A stretch of DNA of 64,000 bases from Eutypa lata (taxonomy: Eukaryota > Ascomycota > Sordariomycetes > Xylariales > Diatrypaceae): the NCBI GenBank assembly GCA_022661535.1, contig JAKULF010000006.1:3591001-3655000 (forward strand). Direction: 5' to 3'. Positions 23,277 to 34,952 of this stretch are shown here, one piece after another. The notes below the pieces were generated by a model that saw nothing but the letters and a program-made list of their open reading frames with translations, was not told the origin of the DNA and did no database searches. The position numbers and the translations under genes are program-made. Each line of letters starts with the position of its first letter. Position 1 is the first letter of the stretch.

Positions 23277-23972
23277 ATGAAGTCCCAAATCGCCACGACC
23301 CTCACGGCCTTCGCCCTCGCCGGCACCAGCGCGGCCTTCCCCACGATCCCGAGCACCTTCCAGCCCCTGCGGGCGCGGAACGGGACCAACGCCGCCCGCC
23401 TGGCGGAGCAGGTGGCGCAGGTGGCGCCGGAGACGACGACGTGCGACCTGGGCGAGACGCCAGAGTGCCGGACGAACGTAGACCTAGCGCCGTTCCTCCT
23501 CAGCTCGCTCGAGTCGTACGGGGTGACGGAGGCCGGGACGGTGGCCGCCGTCGTGGCCCTGACCGCCTTCGAGTCCGCCAACTACAAGTACAAGCACAAC
23601 GTGTATCCCGGGACCATCGGCCAGGGCACCGCCAACATGCAGATGTACGAGTTCAACTACCAGTACGCGCGGTCGATCACGGCGCTGGCCGACGACCTGG
23701 CCGCCCTCGGGTTCCAGGCGGACGACGACACCGGGGCCGGCGCCACCGACGACCAGAAGACCAAGGTGCTCGCCCTCGTCACCCCCGACGAGTACAACTT
23801 CGGCTCCGGCGCCTGGTACCTCACGGCCCGGTGCCCTGAGACCGCCAAGGCCCTCGCCGCTGGCACCGACGCCGCGTGGCAGGACTACATGACGAACTGT
23901 GTCGGGACGACGGACACCCCGGAGAGGGAGGCCTACTGGACCAGGGCTAAGGCGGCTTTTGGTCTTCAGTAA
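23277..23972 (+). CDS. Small secreted protein, 231 aa, four cysteines
   Basis: Intronless, from the ATG at 23277. Residues 1-20 (MKSQIATTLTAFALAGTSAA) form a clear signal peptide. The frame is open further upstream, but this ATG sets the signal peptide and has an A-rich leader. The mature chain holds four cysteines (56, 64, 186, 208), likely two disulphides, one N-glycosylation sequon (NGT at 35) and a conserved-looking core (TAFESANYKYKHNVYPGTIG, then QGTANMQMYEFNYQYA) reminiscent of lysozyme/transglycosylase-like folds with Glu99 as a candidate acid. That fold link is a guess. Third codon positions are almost all G or C, suggesting strong expression. No transmembrane or GPI signal is present. 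It could be an extracellular hydrolase or an effector-like secreted protein. Confidence 0.9.
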   Translation: MKSQIATTLTAFALAGTSAAFPTIPSTFQPLRARNGTNAARLAEQVAQVAPETTTCDLGETPECRTNVDLAPFLLSSLESYGVTEAGTVAAVVALTAFESANYKYKHNVYPGTIGQGTANMQMYEFNYQYARSITALADDLAALGFQADDDTGAGATDDQKTKVLALVTPDEYNFGSGAWYLTARCPETAKALAAGTDAAWQDYMTNCVGTTDTPEREAYWTRAKAAFGLQ

Positions 23973-26057
23973 GCAACCATTTCGAAGCGTCGCGCTACCA
24001 CACTACCGTACTACATCCTACCTACGAGCCTTTGAGTCGAGGCGACGGCGGTGGGGTGATTGCAGTGCTGTAGGATCATTGGGAGCATGTTTTGAAAATT
24101 GACGACATGAGATGAATGAAACCAAGAATTTGCTGGCTTGTATTGTTGAGCCAGGTTAGAAAATTATACCATTCAGCTTTGCTTTTCCACTTGGCTGGCT
24201 TCTTTTGGGAAACTTGAAAAAATTTGGGTTGCTCCGTGTTCCGTTCGTGGACTACATGTTGTAACTTAACTTGTATATATTATCCTTCTTTAAACGAATT
24301 ATCTATTATGATCACTTCCAAGTATGTGCCCCCATTCGAAGTGAAACCAAAGGGATTGGAATGCCCGGTTGTTCTACCGCTGGTCGCTTCCGACTGCGCT
24401 TGTTCTTAGGGCTTATAGGGGACTTGTTAACCGGATCCCTTAATGGAAGGATAGGATGGAGTGGTTATATATACGTATATGAAGGTTCTCCGTAGAATAT
24501 CACATGAGCATATCCATTCGTAACAAGCTAGCTAATCGTGGATTATAAAAGGACATCAGTCAAGATTCTAATACGATTAGCCCTCGAGAAGGGTGCTGAA
24601 AGAGAACAGACAGGAGGTGAGCAAGCACGACAATAGAAAACGTTGCGTTTCAGGATTTATAACTGCGGAAGGGGCTTTCTTTTATTTTATTCTTTTATAT
24701 TAAATGAGAAAATAAAAGCTGGTCGACTACCAAACAGGAGCGAGCGAGCGAGGGTACATGAGATCCTGTGAGCTGGTTTTATATGTAGTTGCCGTAAACG
24801 ATTCGTACGTCCGTCCTTCCCCAACTCGGCCAGATCCAGTTTATCAAGGGGACACACAGATTAGACATCGCGAGACTGATCACCAACAAGACTACGATTG
24901 TATCTACAATTAAACATGGTATAAGAGGAATTAGGAGAGGTATGGTATTATCGCCCATAAGAGGTGAAACATATATTAGTATATCAAAGACCACCTGCCT
25001 TCCCCCTCCACCCCTACTAGAGTTAGATATAAAAACAACTAAAAAAAGAAAAAGAACTGTAGCCATTGTTGACCGCTACTTAGTATATCCAAATGACGTA
25101 AATTCAGATCAAAATATATTTGTGATCTTCCACTTCTCTTTTCCAAAAAAAAAAAAAGAAAAGAAAGGAAGATGAAATTGTCATGAAAGATCGTTACCAT
25201 CAACCATAGAGATGAGGAGTAAATATCGTACACTCCACAGACCCCCGCCCGTCCCTATCTTTATATACAATGCATGCGTCTTGGCCGCTTGATGAGAACA
25301 GTTCCAGCTAAGTAGTTCAGCCTTTAACCTTTTTCATAGGAACACTGGGTAGGGACTCCTGACGTTAGGTATTGCTTTTACCTACGCTTGCCTTCTCTAG
25401 GCTATAGCAATAATAGTAAAGAATGAGTTAGTAATTACATAGTGTATTCTATGCATATATGTAACTAGATATGTGACATCCTTGAACCTGTCTCATTAAT
25501 ACCATCATCGTCATATGCCAACTGCGCAGGGCAAGGAGAGGCAGAAACCAGTCGTCGCAGCTTTTTGGCACACATCTAGTATTTGTGATTTATGCAGCAT
25601 AATCAATCATGATATGCGCAGATTGAGAGAAGAGTATGTGCTTATATATCCCTTTCCTCCACGTGGTCAATACCTAGCTAGTTAGTTATACATGGATAGG
25701 TTCGTTTCGCCATCTATCCCATCATATCCTTCTTCTTCTACCACAATCTTAACCCCTATTCGAATTCGAGCTCGAGACCCATCCGTCACCTCCCGCCCTT
25801 GCCCCCTATTCAACTCGGCCTGCTCAGATTTTTCTCCCTCGGTCTTCTAGATGACGACCCGAAGAATCTTGAGCGTGATGGGAGGTTGGCCCATCCAACG
25901 GAGATATATACCCTCCTACGATGGTAGTAGTCTTGCGTTGGTCCGTCGTCTCTCAATGCCCTGGTAATACTCTCGCACTCCGTATAGAAGAGTCTTCACA
26001 TGGTACTTGTTTTGTACCGTAAATCGGATTCAATGCCACTATCCCTCTAGTGAGCCT
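23973..26057. other. Convergent intergenic region, no gene recognised
   Basis: 3' flanks of the secreted-protein gene and the Zn2Cys6 factor. AT-rich, with poly-A and poly-T tracts near 25040 and 25145. A hydrophobic 95-codon minus-strand frame at 24779-25066 has no start context or homology signal and is treated as noncoding. Confidence 0.55.
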
Positions 26058-28868
26058 CTAGCCCGGAGGTTTCCCCGGCGTCTCCGTATTCATAAATGAA
26101 AAAGTCTCATCGGGCGTGGATTCCTGCTGCGATTGATTCTCGGGAGCGAAGAAACCCCACGAGTTTTGGTCGATCCCCCAGTTGGTGGTATTATTAGCGA
26201 AGTTATCAATTGCATCCTATTTTTGCTAGTTAGCTCTCTGCACTTTTAAGATGTTGTGGTTGAAAAGGAGGACATACCCAATCGATACTCTGATCAATCG
26301 ACATACCACCAGAAAGGTTTGTAAACATCGAAAATGGCGAGGCAGGGTTGTTGTTGTTGTTGCTCACACTACTCGTAGCATCGGCTGGGAGGTCTGGCGT
26401 GAATCCTGGACTTGCGCCTACGTCGAAGGCCGGGTACGACGTGCCGCCGGGCGACTGGAAGTCGTTCGCGGTCAATCCACCAGAGAGCATGCCCAGAGTC
26501 ATAGCGGCCGATTCTTCGGGTTGCATTGGAGGAGCAGCAGCTTCGCCATAGTTTCCAAAAATATTTTCCGGCTTGTTTGACGATTCTGGCGGTGGCGGTG
26601 CTGGGTCCGGATTCTTGATCTTTTCCAACATGATTTCGATAATGTTCGCCGCCTTGTAAGCCTCCACCGAATCCGCAGAGATCGACTTCCATATATCCTT
26701 TGCTGAATCGAGAGCATCGATCATGTCTCGGCGCTGCTCTGGACTCCAGAAGTACATCGTTTGCGAATCCTGACGTCGACTCGAAGTGGCGGATACGTGA
26801 TCATGATGAAGGTCCAGGACCACGAGCATAGTGGGGAGTAAGGTGTCCCGGGATGTTGACTGGACATACCACTTCATTGTACGGAGACGGCCACTGGGCT
26901 GGCATTCCCGATATACATTCCTGAAATGGTTCAAGGTTTCCAGCGAAGCTTCGATAGCGCTGCGACGGGAGTGGGCATAACGCGGGTTTTGGCGTGCCTG
27001 GATCAAGTGTTTCCTGTGCAAGATACACATGATCTTATTATACAAGATGTTGAGGTTGAGCCTCGCGATTATCAGCGTTATAGGATCATGTGACCCCTCA
27101 AGCGGCTGCATCTTGAGATGGGGTGGGAACTCGTCCAAAACCTCGCGGAGCTTTCGATCACGGAGCAAGATCTCATCGTAGGACACGGGCTGACCAACTC
27201 GAGTGACTGTTTGAAGAATTTTCCCAAACTCTATACTCACCCTAGTCTTGGCGATCTGATACGCAATAGGGGTCGGCTCCGTAATTGGTCTGGATGGGGG
27301 TAGAACTTTCGTATTCTGTCCAAATTCCTCGTCAAAGAGGTTATGAGGGGCTCCGGTGTCCGTATCATGATCGTAGATCATAGTTGGCAAAGATACCTTC
27401 GACGCTGTCAATAACTGAACCTCGCTGGGCGAGGACTAAATCTTACCTGGTAAGAGAATGTCACATCCGCCATCCGTATTAGAGCCCATGCTCGTCTTCT
27501 CATTTCCTAAAATAGATATAAATATTAGTGAAACTAGCCCTCGCTGGTACTTATCTGTGCACGTAGGGAGGAACTTACACCTTGGAAAGGTGTGATTGAA
27601 GGGAACCACCGAGGATCTCGATGATAGCCTTGACGCATGGCAATCCTCGTGATTATCGAAGTGATTAGCCACAAGCCTAGATCGGCATCCCAACGAGATG
27701 AGTACTCTCCGAATAGATATAGTAACAGAGTTTCCACTGTGTACTCGACAGGTTTCGTATAGTCCGCAACTACCAAACACTGCACTGTCCGTAAACGGTA
27801 CTCGGCAGCTAGTTCGAGAGATCTCCCTTTCCAATCTGGGGGTTCGTCCCCCACTTTATGATAACTCAACATTGCCAGGCATAATGTACCATAGAGCAGA
27901 CCTATCCACATTACTGACGACTTTGACGGATCCTGCCAATGCGTTCGTAACTGTTGCTGGAAAGTCGGGCCATGTATGATGCTGGCAGCTGTCTCCAGCG
28001 AGTTAAAATATCTCGACACCAACGTCATTATAGCCGATTTCGAAGGCAATTCTGCTCTTAATTCGACTTCGCTTGCTGGTGGAGATGAGAGTAAAAATAT
28101 GGGAGAATCTCGCGCGGTCGCCGGTTTTGACGACATAACCCTTTGATAACTCGTCTCGAGATCTTTCTGGTGCGAGATGAAGAAGTTCTTCACCTCACTG
28201 ATATCGGCTAACAGAGTATGCCAATGCTCCTGGCCGATATACATGGACTTACCCTTATCCGCATCGAGCTTGAGCACACCTACGGAGGTGGCTAAGCCAT
28301 CGTCGGTATCGCTATCATCTTCACCGTCGTCTCTCATGGTACCGTCTTCATCTAAATCGATTTTAGCAAACGAAGAGCTATCAGTACTAGAGGATGCTCC
28401 GGCCACAGTACTTGGGCCGGCAGTTGCCGCGGCTGCCGCAACAGAAGACGCATCGATGTTGGCACCGCCGTGCATAAGACTCAACACTAAACCTTCCAGA
28501 CGGTCAATACGGTTCTGCATATCATCAGGAGTTGTAGAAGCTCCAGCACTACTTTGGTTCTTCCTCCGGCTTGTTGGAGTAGCATAAACACAGGACTGTA
28601 CGTCACCACGCTTGATGCAGTTCTCACAACTTGGATGCCCCCTGTTACATTTCAACCTGTGGCCTGTTAGCACGGTATGCTATTATCATCGTGATCGACA
28701 TCTGAAGATTGATTAGGTGGATAGGTTTAATATGAGAATTGCCTACTTTCTAGTCCGGCATGGATGGCAGCTGAGCGGCACCCTATTTCTGCGCCTGACC
28801 ACCCGAAACTGCTCCTCGGGCGAGTGGCCCGAGGAGGACGTAGTAGCGGAGGGAGGTGTGGGGGTCAT
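26058..28868 (-). CDS. Zn2Cys6 transcription factor with fungal-specific TF domain
   Basis: Five exons on the minus strand, 28868-28747, 28656-27579, 27506-27447, 27396-26278 and 26216-26058, all in phase, give 845 residues. The binuclear zinc cluster at residues 34-63 has C-x2-C-x6-C-x6-C-x2-C-x8-C spacing and is split by intron 1 inside RTRK|LKC. A dimerisation helix with IDRLEGLVL follows near residues 90-105, then a Ser/Asp-rich linker. The fungal-specific TF domain spans about 230-600, with the signature GYHRDPRWFPSITPFQGEMR, then RRAWA, completed by the 20-codon exon 3, and LPTMIYDHDTDTGAPHNLFD. The C-terminus is Asn/Pro/Gly-rich, an expected activation region. It acts in the nucleus on promoter CGG-type half sites; the target pathway cannot be told. 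Exon 5 extends the protein by 52 residues beyond the in-frame stop inside intron 4, and is supported by GTATGT...TAG signals. Confidence 0.92.
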
Positions 28869-31800
28869 GTCGACAAGCGCGCGTGTGGATTTTAAAGTAT
28901 GAAAATGACGGAGAACAGGGTGCTCGCTTGGTGAGAAGAATGTATGCCGGACTTAGGAAAGCTGAATGATATAAGAGACAGGCCGTCTAGACAAGTCGGT
29001 ACCCTCGGTACAAGCCCACTTCCAGAGTGGCTACTCTGTAAGCAAAGGGGCAAATGGGAAGAGAAGCCAATAGGACACCCGAGATCGGCTTGACAAGAAC
29101 CCCGGCTGTCTGCTTGGGAATCCAACAGTTCGGAGATAGAGTGACCCTGCAGAAGTCGTAGTAGAACCAGACTCGCAATGCAATGCTGGTCTTCCCTTTG
29201 GAAATTGACAATGGATTATGTGGCTCCAGAGAAGTGATATAAAGAACCCTCTTATGCACAACCCTCCCCGTATCCTTCAAAATGTGATATTCAACCCCCA
29301 GTCCTAAAGCTTATGCTTTGAGCGACCGTGGTAGCACAGTTGTTGAAACTACAGGTCTTTCGAAGATGATTCGACTCCAGGATGTCTCTCCAACAGTGGG
29401 GTGAACACGATTGGATTGTCTTGTATAAAGTTTGCGATCGCGCAGCTAGGCCTACTCCTTTCCACCAGTATCTTTGTTGCATGTATCCCACTGGTTGATA
29501 TATTCGGACGACGTATTATTTTACACATGCGCTCGTTCGCTATTAGGACACTGTCGGTTGAAGCTTATTCGCAAACGAAGGTAGAAGCAAAAGGACGCGA
29601 CCGTCAGCCAAGATAAAAAAAGGCGGTTAGTATAGCTTATAATGGTAGATCGATTAAGCTTAATTCGCATGAGGATCGAAAGTCAACCTCGGAAATGATT
29701 AACCGCAAATAAACACAAGACAAATCTGAAATATTTGATCAAGATGATTTAAATTACATGGGAACATGGAGTTGAAGATAGTGAAAAACAACTCAAGACA
29801 AGAGGAAGCTTTCAGGAACCAGCCATACGTTTAAGTTCAAGAAAAGTTGATGAGGGGAGTCTGATGATTTTCTGCGACCAGCGACGTTCACTTTCCCCGT
29901 GGTTTAGTTGATTATGGGTGAAGCTAAGCAGAATATGGACAAGTTTCCAGGTCTGGAAGAGTCATAGGTGGAGTGTGGGAGCCCGTAGCTGGCTCTTGAT
30001 AGGTGAGAAATACTTTACATGGCATTGAAGCCCCTCCTTGACAGCTTATGTGCTATGCCTGTGTAAGGGTTTGGCATGCCGTACTCAGCCCTGCGCTACG
30101 TAATCGCTGTTGACTAGCCCACCTGCCCACCTAACTTAACTCCTCAGCGCAAACTTCAGGCAGGTGGTAGTACGTGAGCTTACCGAAATTTCATATACGG
30201 AATGCCAATGCATATCTTTGATTGACGACTGACATTGAGTACTTACATAGTAGTAATAAGCTACAGGAATGAGATGGACTGAAATTGGAATTGAAATTAG
30301 ACAAGTCCGTCATCTTAACAATTAGACTATCTCTTGAAAGTTTATGAAAGTACTGTGTTATAAAACGTGATGTAGCCAAGACTACTTCATTAAAACAGGT
30401 CGATAACGATATGAAGGAACAGAGAATGAGGTCACACCACAACTCATGCATTTATATGCGCATGTGCTGCAAGGCTGCGTCTCATTCTACGCCGGCGTGA
30501 CTCATCGTCAGCGGCTACATTAAGTTGCGAGGAGAATTGCTTCATACCTATGTATTATCTAACCGTCTCTCTATGGTTGGGATGTCGCTTTGTAAGCGAC
30601 AGACGGCTAGCTACATGTGTATGTAAGTAGCTACAGATAGCTGTAGAGTGGACCTCTGCCGGTAGATCAAGATGTGGGATACCGAAGTCAATGGCACCCT
30701 ACTGCATGAAATGGATGGTCTTTTTGTGACCTTGGGCATCTCAGCATCAAATGAGAGCTCTTGATGCAATTATTCAGATCCTGTTTCCTGTGCGTTCGCC
30801 CGGCAAGTTAAGCCAGGGTAAAACGACACCAATCATTCGGGTAGAGCATGTGTGTCGGGCGTTAGTGGGTTCTGCATCGTTATCGACGACCCTTCCTGAT
30901 CTCTCAGTCCCGAGTCAGTCAGTCTCTATGACGACACGGAATTATTCGCACCGGAGTCGTCATACTTGTTGTTAACTTGCTAAAAGCCAACTAATTGCGA
31001 CAAAATCAATTTGGTCAGTGACATATCAAGGGTTTGGGTGTTACGGACTTAAGCATCTTAATCCCGAGAGCAAATCATGCAAGCTGACATGCAGTTACAC
31101 AATACCTAGAATGGTGGCTGTTACCACAACCAGCTCTCCGGGTCTCATGTGGGCATTAGCGTAGAAACAGCCTCACATGAATGCAAGGTAAGAGTCTCGT
31201 GCTTTTAGGGAAGGCTGAGGAAATATAATTTGGGAGGATAAACGCCGATTGCGTGAGATGCTGTCTAGCTTTCGTGTGCATGGATAGCTTTCGGGTATTT
31301 GGTAATCCAATGCGTTGGCCTCGAATCCATGTGTAACCAGTGGAAGACAGAAAAGAAACTCAAATCAATAACCGACTCGGTCGTGCGGAAGAGACAAACC
31401 GGCACCGAGGCAACGAGCGACATGGGAAGTACGAAGTAGGTAGAAGCGGGAGGAATGTTGCACATAGGTTTCTCGTCTCGAGTTTCATGGAGCATGATAT
31501 CCCCCGATCTGACTAATAGATTATCAACCATAGTTGATGGTATGGCAGTATGGGCGCAAATATGACCCGCACAACGTCCGCCCGGTATAGAAACCGTTCG
31601 TCGGCACGTCGGGCGTGGCGAGGCTGCGCCGCTAATTAGTTAACGGCTACGGCTATGCGGGCGTGCGCCATGGCTACCGGGGATGCCGATTCGGTGTCCG
31701 TCACCAAGCGCGAACGCACCCCTTAAGTTCCGAGGTGGGGAGTTCGCAGCTGGCCGAGGTGGTCGGGTGGATGCACCGTGACATCCGGAAAGGCTAATTG

Positions 31801-34800
31801 TGGAAGCCTTTGGCGGCTTACAATTGGTACTTAGTTACGTAAGATTCGTATTATGGATTAGGCTGTTCGTGGGGTTTTATTGGTCCGTTTTTGTCGTAGC
31901 CCTACCGGCGAAAATAATTACCCCTAACCCCTTATATCACTTATCGCCGAAAGAGTCGTGTATGCTATTCTCATCACTTATATGCGTTCATATAGTGCAT
32001 AGGAATCAATAACGATATATATGGCGAATAAATCATCCGTATTCCAAATCCTTCTCATGTATGATGGCGCTATCCAATGCCGCCGATGATATCCCCCGAT
32101 ACCTTCGGCTTTAGTGGCATATAAAGGTTTTTCTGATCACCGGCACAACTCTTGTTTCTGATTATTATTTTAAATGATGCGAAATCGCCAATACGGACGG
32201 AAGGAAGTCAATGTGAACTAGTTGTGTTCATTCGATTTAGTTGTTCCGCGAGATATTTCATCGTGACATCTTTAATCCTCGCATTGGTAAGATTCACCGA
32301 GGTGAGTGGCTCCAGTATTTACTGATGTAACGGCCAATGCTAACCTAGAACTCATTCATAGATGGAACATAGAGGCCCCGGAGCTTGCCTGCTGGGCCGT
32401 CTTTGACCCGGCCCGGTCGGATGGCAATGAGGCTATTATAAATTAGACCTCCTGATCGGGTATTGCAGAGAACAGTCACACACCGAATCCTCAGAATAAC
32501 CAAGCCGGACCTCAATGATCACACATCTTGAGACACAGTCTAGCCTATGTTCCGCCATTGTTGGATGACTCAGACTGTTGTTGCCACTCCTAAGGGGCAG
32601 CTCTTTGCAAGGCTGGGAACTAGGATGCCTGGGAGAAGAACAGTCCTAGGATGGTGCTTCGATACCTGACTAAGGACATCTGTTCGACCCAACCATTCTT
32701 CAATATACATCACCACTATTGTCCAATACATGCATGATCATCTAGAGCAAACGCCACTTCAGGGGGCATATCCGCCAATCACTCGAAAGAGGTTGATGAC
32801 TGCGTCTTGGGATGTGGACATCTGTGGTATTAGTGTGGGACCTTCTGTTAACACTCTACCCTTGGGCTCTTATATCTACATACAAGTATAAGTGCGTGGC
32901 TTGTCTCAGATGTTCTGTACTCACTAATCAAGCAGGCGATGTCACTCCAGAGACTGGACCCTGGCATCCCTTCCGCAGAACCGCGCAGCTACTGCCAGCA
33001 CCGATGCATACATATCCTTGGCACACAATACGTTCCCTGAAGGAGAAGTCCTATCTCCTCACCAGACGTCAGCGGGTGGCTTCCTGTCGAATCAGCGATT
33101 CCCACACAGCTCGCACATATCCCCGGGTGGCGTACTATCTCATAGTGGGACGCTATGAGCAGGGAACCAGAGTCATCTCACCCCCTACCAGACGATCTCA
33201 CGAACCCATGCCCGACCCAGAGATCTCCATTGCTCAAGGGACTTCTGCAAGTCGTCTTTAAGTCCGGAATTACAGGATACCCAATTTCAACCACATCATC
33301 CCGCAGACGAAACTGCTCATTTTTGACGTCTCCTCCTGCCCGAGATCGCTTATTAGTGGGACTTCGCCGCACTTGATATCTGTGTTGTCCGCTGGTATTA
33401 CTCATTACCATACATCGGTAGTTCGAAGATCGCTTGGGCAGTTGTAGGCGGTCGTTATGAGCAGAGTTCACTTTGCCCACCATCGATAAGCGGCCTAAAT
33501 TGACCCCGGCCGATCTCTGTCACGACATTTCACAATGGAAATCTCACCGCCCCCCAAAGAGACAAGCCCTGATCCAAGTAAGGTAAAATTTACAGATATT
33601 TGGAAATACGGATCTTGTCAGGGCCATTTAGAGCCACGGATAGTACCGAAATTCTACAGAGCCTCCGAGTTGTGGTAATTACTTCCCAACATTGACTAAT
33701 TGCTAATGACATATCATGATTCTCTTCGTTAAATATTAAATTTCTAAGATAAATAAATAAATAAATATCTACTGGGACTGATAAACTTTTCTACATTTCT
33801 ACAACTTTGAAGGATTTACTGCAAAGACTTCGCAGTTTCGACATTTCCGTCCCTGATAGCTTGCTTAGGTTACCTTCCCCTTATCCTGAAGATATTTGAA
33901 TGATATGAATTCATGCGTAATGATTTTTAAAATAAACAGAGGAATAAAATGCATTTTGCACATGTTTTCAAGATATCTCGTATTGCCAAATAGCGACGTA
34001 GGAAAGTATAAAACATTAGAAGCCAATGCACGAGCATAGATAAGACATTATTCGATAGTTCGTCCATGCTACTCCTAGTATGGCACTACTTTGCTGTGAA
34101 AATTACTAGGTACTATACGATTTATGCATGAAATCCTACGTGTATAAAAGGCGTAGAGGTGGTGAAGAGTCGGGTATATTAATACGCGTACGGTTCACTA
34201 CCTAATCATATCAGAACTCCACTCGAGAGTTGAACGCTACCAAAACGTTGTATTTCTCGTCCTCTGCCCTCCTAGCTACCCGTATGAGTTCCTCGCGACA
34301 TATGCTAAAACGACTAAATCCAAACTAATAGCCTCTCACATCTGGTCGATCTTACCCTCACTACTAGCCTACAATCCCAGCTGTTCCCTGTTGGTGACCC
34401 TGAATAATAGTCCTCATCCAGATTTAACGCAGCAAAACCACACCATGCGCTCCGCAACTATAACTCATACCAATCTCGTCATCCATAGCTACAGGCGTGC
34501 GCGCATTGGTAGTTAGCGAGATGGACTATATTAGTTAAAAGTGGCTAACAACGTATTTACTTCTGGTAATATAATTGAGTAGTCCTCATATGTTATACGT
34601 TTACAGTTGTAGGACGATAGGCGTTTCCTTCACCCACTGTTGAACGCCGCCCGCTACGACAAGGCCTCTGTAACCGCCATATCACTATGAGTCAAGGAAT
34701 GTAATACAAATATATGTCATTATGTGCACAAACTAGCTTAACTCCATGATCTGTTCCTCTATCATTGACAACGACTAGTGTCTACAAACATAGACTACTT

Positions 34801-34952
34801 ACATAAAGTTAGTGCGGCCTCCCCTCTCCGTAATACAAAAAGCCCTATTCATTTCAGTCTCCCCTGAGCACAACACATCAATCCTCTCCATTCGGTACAT
34901 CACCATTTCACACTCTAGCTACGAGGGTGTTGGCGCCAGCCCCGCGACGTGG
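28869..34952. other. Six-kilobase gene-poor region
   Basis: Promoter of the Zn2Cys6 gene at the left end, then AT-rich sequence with no recognisable gene, tRNA, terminal repeats or arrays. A GC- and CpG-rich patch stands out at about 31560-31790. Open frames at 31265-31531 (minus, hydrophobic in part) and 32812-33261 (plus) were inspected and show no family motifs. Simple AAATAAAT repeats occur near 33750. Confidence 0.5.

Noticed and set aside
23441..23839. Second-frame open stretch inside the secreted-protein gene
   Set aside because: Arg-rich artefact of GC3-biased codons in the true frame.
24779..25066. Hydrophobic 95-codon minus-strand frame
   Set aside because: Lies in the AT-rich 3' flank; T-rich DNA gives hydrophobic codons by chance.
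29320..29385. tRNA-like sequence with GTGGTAGCAC and GATTCGACTCC
   Set aside because: No acceptor stem pairs and the anticodon and T stems fail; not a tRNA.
32812..33261. 149-codon open frame in the gene-poor region
   Set aside because: No recognisable motif, signal peptide or consistent composition; not supported.
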